Positions 60,673-64,000 of a stretch of 64,000 nt of DNA are shown here, in pieces; position 1 is the stretch's first letter, and the number at the start of each line of letters is the position of its first letter. Made by a program: the position numbers and the translations under genes. This DNA comes from Lachnospiraceae bacterium (lineage in GTDB: Bacteria > Bacillota > Clostridia > Lachnospirales > Lachnospiraceae): contig JAFSIS010000008.1 in assembly GCA_017439665.1 (NCBI GenBank), forward strand, positions 46,765-110,764. The letters are read 5' to 3'. The notes under the pieces were generated by a model. That model saw only the letters and a list, made by a program, of their open reading frames with translations. It was not told the origin of the DNA and searched no databases.

Positions 60673-61786
60673 CCTTCCTCCTTTCCACCAGCTTTAAAGT
60701 TGTATACCGGTTTTAACCGATGGGTGATCTCTACCGTATCCTCCAAATGTTTCATCAGCTGGGCAACACTACGGTAGGCAAAGGGTCCTCATCCAGAGTG
60801 CCAGCTCCAATGCAGCTGCAGTAGATTCCTTTCATTTCCTGCTTAAATGATGATACCGTATGCAGATTTTTTACCTGATTTCTTGGCAGTATACGGCCGG
60901 AACCATGGGGAGCAGACTGGTTCCAGTCCACATTTCCTTTTCCTCTTCCCAAAAGCACTCCATCCCGCATATTGATGGGAATGATCACCTGTTCATCTTC
61001 TTTTGCTGAAATAGCACCTTTTCGTAAAATATTCTCTTTCCTATCCACATAGTTGTGGACCGAAGAAAATGCTTCTGTTTCCTTTAATTTCATTCCCTTC
61101 AGGATTTCTGCCAGAATAATTTTCCGGTTCAATGCTGCAAATTCCTGTACAATCTCCACATCCCCCATGTACTGCTCCTGCAATTCTCCCTCCAGAAAGG
61201 TAAGGGGATAAGGAACACACATACCCATTGTTTTCAGCTTCTTTGCACCCTGTTCTACATAAAAATCGGTTACTTCTTTTCCCAGGTGTCTGCTTCCTGT
61301 ATGTACCATGAGGTAACGCTGTCCTTCTTCATCCTGATCCACTTCAATAAAGTGGTTTCCACCACCCAGAGTTCCCAGGCTGAGCCTTGCCTTCTCTTCA
61401 TGGATATGCTTATAGCAATGGAGTCGTGTAAAATCAAAATCCTCTGCCAGATGATGCACCCTGCTTCTAATGGCAAAGCCTGCCGGAATCTTCTCCCGGA
61501 TAACCTTATCCAGCTTCTGATATTCCATCCGCTTTTCCCTAATCTTCACACAACTCATTCCACAGCCGATATCGATTCCCAGCAAATGAGGAATAATCCC
61601 TTTCTCTACCGTCATGGTAAGTCCGATAGTCCCCACCTTTCCAGGATGAACGTCCGGCATGATCCTGATTTTGCTTCCTTTCGCCACCTCATTGTCACAG
61701 ATCATCTTAAGCTGGGCTCTGGCATAGTCTTCCAGATCATCCGTAAATACCTTTGCTTCTGCAAATTTTCCTTTGATTATTTCCAT
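60669..61786 (-). CDS. rtcB: RNA-splicing ligase RtcB2, frameshifted near its C-terminus
   Basis: Start ATG at 61786 (GAAAGGATTTT upstream). RtcB landmarks: MPDVHPGKVGTIGLTM, GIDIGCGMSCVKIR with the Mn-binding Cys, LGTLGGGNHFIEVD, HTGSRHLGKEV, and SAPHGSGRILPRN with the guanylylated histidine. The zero frame ends early at 60755 after GTLDEDPLPTVVLPS. A -1 shift at CCCTTTG (about 60780) gives FAYRSVAQLMKHLEDTVEIT and HRLKPVYNFKAGGKEEG, the normal family ending, with a TGA (60669-60671) overlapping the prfH ATG. Length 1118 bp fits a one-base shift. Either a deletion/sequencing error or programmed -1 frameshifting. Confidence 0.85.
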
Positions 61787-61801
61787 AAAATCCTTTCTTT
61801 C

Positions 61802-61815
61802 GCTGCTAATGCAGC
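61802..61815 (-). repeat. Family D mini-hairpin before rtcB
   Basis: GCTGC-ATTA-GCAGC on the minus strand, then GAAAGAAAGG and the rtcB ATG at 61786. Confidence 0.6.
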
Positions 61816-61837
61816 ATAGCTTTTCCAATTTCAGGGT

Positions 61838-61868
61838 ATAAAAAAGACACCCCAACAAGAGGTGCCTG
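61838..61868 (-). terminator. Terminator-like hairpin in the rtcB leader
   Basis: AGGCACC, 8-nt loop, GGGTGTCT and a six-T run on the minus strand, 52 nt before the rtcB start and downstream of the leader ORF. A second structure, TCATAAAG/CTTTATGA around GCTGT/ACAGC, is at 61894-61940. Confidence 0.7.
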
Positions 61869-62019
61869 TCATTCTTTCTTTACCGAAGCGGGCTCATAAA
61901 GTCTTAACGCTGTTACCATACACAGCAACACCCTTTATGATACATACAAAATATACTCTCACTATATTTTGAGATTAAGATACCCGGAATTTCTTATGAA
62001 AATCTTCACTAAATATCGT

Positions 62020-62118
62020 TTAGTATGCAGTGGACCGATTTTTCTCCAAAGAAAGATGATTACCCTTTTTGTTGTTCCTGTTATCTGTTAAATTTCTCTG
62101 TTTCATGTTCTGTAACAT
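62020..62118 (-). CDS. 32-residue leader ORF upstream of rtcB-prfH
   Basis: Reads MLQNMKQRNLTDNRNNKKGN and ends STAY before a TAA at 62020. GAGGAGG lies 9-10 nt upstream; an ATG three codons earlier is too close to that site. Basic and Asn-rich, no family recognised. With the promoter at 62167-62195 and the terminator at 61838 it has the layout of a regulatory leader peptide. Confidence 0.5.
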   Translation of the reverse strand: MLQNMKQRNLTDNRNNKKGNHLSLEKNRSTAY

Positions 62119-62166
62119 AGTAATCATCCTCCTCTCAAATACGCTGTCATTTATTGTTTCCCCGAC

Positions 62167-62195
62167 AGAATAGCACATATTTTTTTATTTTACAA
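62167..62195 (-). promoter_or_regulatory. Sigma-A promoter of the rtcB-prfH leader
   Basis: TTGTAA (62195-62190), 17 nt, TATTCT (62172-62167), about 50 nt before the leader ORF. Confidence 0.6.
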
Positions 62196-62428
62196 GTACA
62201 ACATTTTTTTGAATATTCTCTGGAACTTGCTCTTCAATTTCTTTAACACAATTACCATTTTCCAATAACCATACATAACTCTACACATTTCTTCGTCCAA
62301 ATGATACAGGGGTGGTCCAAAGATTTTCCTTTATTTATTGGAAATTTGGCACATTTAGCAAGATCCGGTTCTTTTACTTCACAGTAGCTTCCATGGTAGA
62401 GAATCAGTCCATCTTTTAATTTAAGCAT
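62196..62428 (-). pseudogene. DUF3990 remnant
   Basis: From the ATG at 62428, which overlaps the DUF3791 end, the frame reads MLKLKDGLILYHGSYCEVKE then PDLAKCAKF, the N-terminus of DUF3990 proteins (ADP-ribosyltransferase-like). After that it loses family resemblance and stops at 62252. Another frame then gives NGNCVKEIEEQVPENIQKNV before the rtcB promoter. The middle of the gene is deleted. Confidence 0.6.
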
Positions 62429-62645
62429 TAATCTTCATTCCCTTTCCTTCAAGAAACTCTGTGATATCTTCAAGAATAACCTCATCACCCTCACAATGGA
62501 AAATCCCATAACATTTTTCTACATATCCAAGAACATCAACACTTTTGAATAAATCAACAATCTTGTCAATGGACAAATGCCATTCTTCTGAAGCAAGTCT
62601 GATTAATCTTGTCTGCATAAATGTTATCTCAGCTTTCTCACTCAT
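62421..62645 (-). CDS. DUF3791 protein
   Basis: 74 residues: ITFMQTRLIRLASEEWHLSI, LFKSVDVLGYVEKCYGIFHC, EDITEFLEGKG. DUF3791 genes are usually followed by a DUF3990 gene in a two-gene toxin-antitoxin-like unit; here only a remnant of that partner is left. TAGGAGG precedes the ATG. Confidence 0.8.
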   Translation of the reverse strand: MSEKAEITFMQTRLIRLASEEWHLSIDKIVDLFKSVDVLGYVEKCYGIFHCEGDEVILEDITEFLEGKGMKINA

Positions 62646-62769
62646 TATGAAAGCCTCCTAAATCCACCTGTTTCCCCTGCATGGTGAATATCACAATCTA
62701 AAACTTCCCAAACCTTAAATAGGCTTCGCACCTTGAACATTCAATCATACAGGCAATCCGATAGGAATT

Positions 62770-63535
62770 TTAGGCCACTATATCTGCCTTTATCAGTGAA
62801 TTTTTGAGGTAATCCAGCAGACGGCCAACGAACATTTCAAGGAAGAGCTCCATTTGCTCTTCTGTGAGCTGGAAAATAGCACAAATACTGTCCATCATGA
62901 CTGAAAGGATTCTCCAAAGGTGATGTCTGCCAGTTCATCGGTGAAAAAGTAGAAGATTTCTCCCAAGGTACGGTTATCTTCTGTACGGTGCTGTTCCACG
63001 GCGATCATAAGATACCGGGTAAAAACAATGGCCACGTGTGCAGTCAATGCATCATAAGACAGACGGTGACATTCGCTGATCAGCTGCAGATAGGATTTAC
63101 TGGTCTTGAAAAACACCTCGATCTGCCACCATTTCCCATAAATCCGGATGATCTCTTCCTCGCAAACCTCCGGCTTGGTGCAGATAAACGCAATCCATTC
63201 CTTCTTATTGTGGACACAAACAATCTTTGCTGCGCTATTTATAAACCCTAGTTCTGATGCTAAATTAATAACCCCAGACACTGGCAATTCTCTGATATAG
63301 TTTAAATCATTCAGCCCAACCATCTCACCAACGAACTCTAACCCCAGCGATAGTACCCTATCCCGAAGAATATGTATAGCACGTTCCCACACAAATTCTG
63401 AAGCCATTTCGAAATTTTCCGTAGCATAATTTGATAATATACTTGCAACTTCTCTCTCTTTCAGCTGAACATTATAAGATAAAACACATCTCTCGGCTTT
63501 TCAGCATCCTCTGGTATTGACCAATAAGCATCCAT
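62770..63535 (-). pseudogene. Chimeric remnant: accessory gene 5' part fused to an IS4-family transposase 3' part
   Basis: The 5' part (ATG 63535, MDAYWSIPEDAEKPRDV, then after a frameshift near 63480 LSYNVQLKEREVASILSNYA, FEMASEFVWERAIHILRD, ELGFINSA) looks like a small gene found with DUF3791/DUF3990 modules. Near 63220-63240 it passes in frame into an IS4-type transposase C-terminus (KEWIAFICTKPEVCEEEIIR, IYGKWWQIEVFFKTSKSYLQ, YDALTAHVAIVFTRYLM). A further frameshift near 62890 precedes SICAIFQLTEEQMELFLEMF and a stop at 62770. Neither gene is functional. Confidence 0.65.
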
Positions 63536-63545
63536 TATTGATTTT

Positions 63546-63776
63546 CTAATCAATATATTTTCTATCTCCATCTGCATACTCTACATATACTTTCTTTGTC
63601 TGAATATCATATCTGACTATGGGCTTCTGACAAAATTTCGCTTTACTTATTGCTGCCTTAACTGCTTCTACGGCTCTTGCATCCATTTCCTTGTCATTGC
63701 TTGAAATAAACTTATCATGTTCTGGCTCTGCAACCACCTTTATCCTTCTACCCGTTCTGCCTTTTATTATATCCAT
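63546..63776 (-). CDS. Small uncharacterised protein
   Basis: 76 residues, MDIIKGRTGRRIKVVAEPEH ... KPIVRYDIQTKKVYVEYADG. Mixed charged, no motif recognised. It lies 11 bp upstream of the chimeric remnant and was probably the first gene of that accessory unit (with the DUF3791/DUF3990 pair). GAAGAGAATGG is a weak ribosome site. The remaining 63777-64000 holds no feature that I can support. Confidence 0.5.
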   Translation of the reverse strand: MDIIKGRTGRRIKVVAEPEHDKFISSNDKEMDARAVEAVKAAISKAKFCQKPIVRYDIQTKKVYVEYADGDRKYID

Positions 63777-64000
63777 TTTGCCATTCTCTTCTTAATAAAT
63801 ATTCTAAATATCAAACACTTCTAATCTACACTGCTATGCCATTTCTTTGGTTTTATTATATCTAAGGAAACGCTGATTAATTGACCTTATTCTCAGCATT
63901 ATTCCAGTTTGTCAAGTTTTTGAAAATCGAAGAGGAGATTTTCACTGTATTGGCACTATATCCCCCTTGCTTTTAACCTGTTTTTTGAGGTTGATTCCTC

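Noticed and set aside
62895..63407. Intact transposase gene
   Set aside because: Only the C-terminal catalytic part is transposase; the N-terminal half belongs to another gene and the true C-terminus is frameshifted.

Overview
The window looks like the chromosome of an anaerobic, motile Firmicute of the Lachnospiraceae type (Roseburia/Blautia/Clostridium cluster XIVa relatives). The support is a flgM-flgN-flgK-flgK flagellar run behind a sigma-28 promoter, a clostridial fatty-acid operon with FabK and a FabT-like MarR regulator, two-gene DUF2975/Xre and RtcB/PrfH modules, many radical-SAM/ferredoxin genes, strong GGAGG ribosome sites and consensus sigma-A promoters. No rRNA, tRNA or CRISPR array was seen.

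Layout. 1-8.3 kb (minus): flagellar hook-associated genes, a chemotaxis receptor, an ArAE-type membrane protein and a phosphoribosyltransferase. 8.5-13 kb: a radical-SAM-derived protein that has lost its iron-sulfur motif, a TetR regulator, and a Ca2+ P-type ATPase. 13.2-18.3 kb: a FecBCDE-type metal/haem/siderophore importer with an AhbD/NirJ2-like radical SAM enzyme and a divergent flavodoxin-ferredoxin. 18.8-21 kb: KtrAB/TrkAH potassium uptake. 21.2-26.9 kb: a polar amino acid ABC importer in one operon with a trans-sulfuration enzyme and a MalY/PatB-type C-S lyase, so probably sulfur amino acid uptake and use. 26.9-37.5 kb: thymidine kinase and the whole acc/fab operon, from acpP to a marR gene, behind one consensus promoter flanked by two FabT-like boxes. 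37.6-38.5 kb: a small AT-rich island with a C3-like ADP-ribosyltransferase and a tiny coupled ORF, next to a sortase scar. 38.5-47.2 kb: a transporter/dehydrogenase operon, a glycosyltransferase and a DUF2975/Xre/DUF4173 membrane-protein group. 47.2-53.4 kb: accessory and partly broken genes, plus a GldA/GldG-type ABC transporter whose third gene is truncated. 53.7-58.1 kb: a periplasmic-binding-domain histidine kinase and its regulator, a small alarmone synthetase and a DUF4300 lipoprotein. 58.3-60 kb: arrays of short palindromes on both sides of a PD-(D/E)XK-like gene. 60-62.2 kb: PrfH-RtcB ribosome rescue/RNA repair with a possible attenuated leader. 62.2-64 kb: decaying accessory genes (DUF3791/DUF3990, IS4 remnant).

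The most unusual content lies between the genes. At least four dispersed families of structured repeats are visible: (A) 160-180 bp long hairpins with two fixed 15-nt blocks and variable stems; (B) 137-bp elements with AACTATTCAGGACA ends and an internal hairpin whose stem changes while its loop is kept; (C) AGGATAA...TTATCCT palindromes in three clusters, two of them flanking a nuclease-like gene; (D) GCTGC-loop-GCAGC mini-hairpins placed directly 5' of Shine-Dalgarno sites, twice as the last of three consecutive hairpins. Families A and B show stem changes that keep pairing, which suggests that structure is selected.

All calls come from reading the sequence; no database search was made. Starts were moved from the longest ORF to the best Shine-Dalgarno-preceded codon where the two differed.
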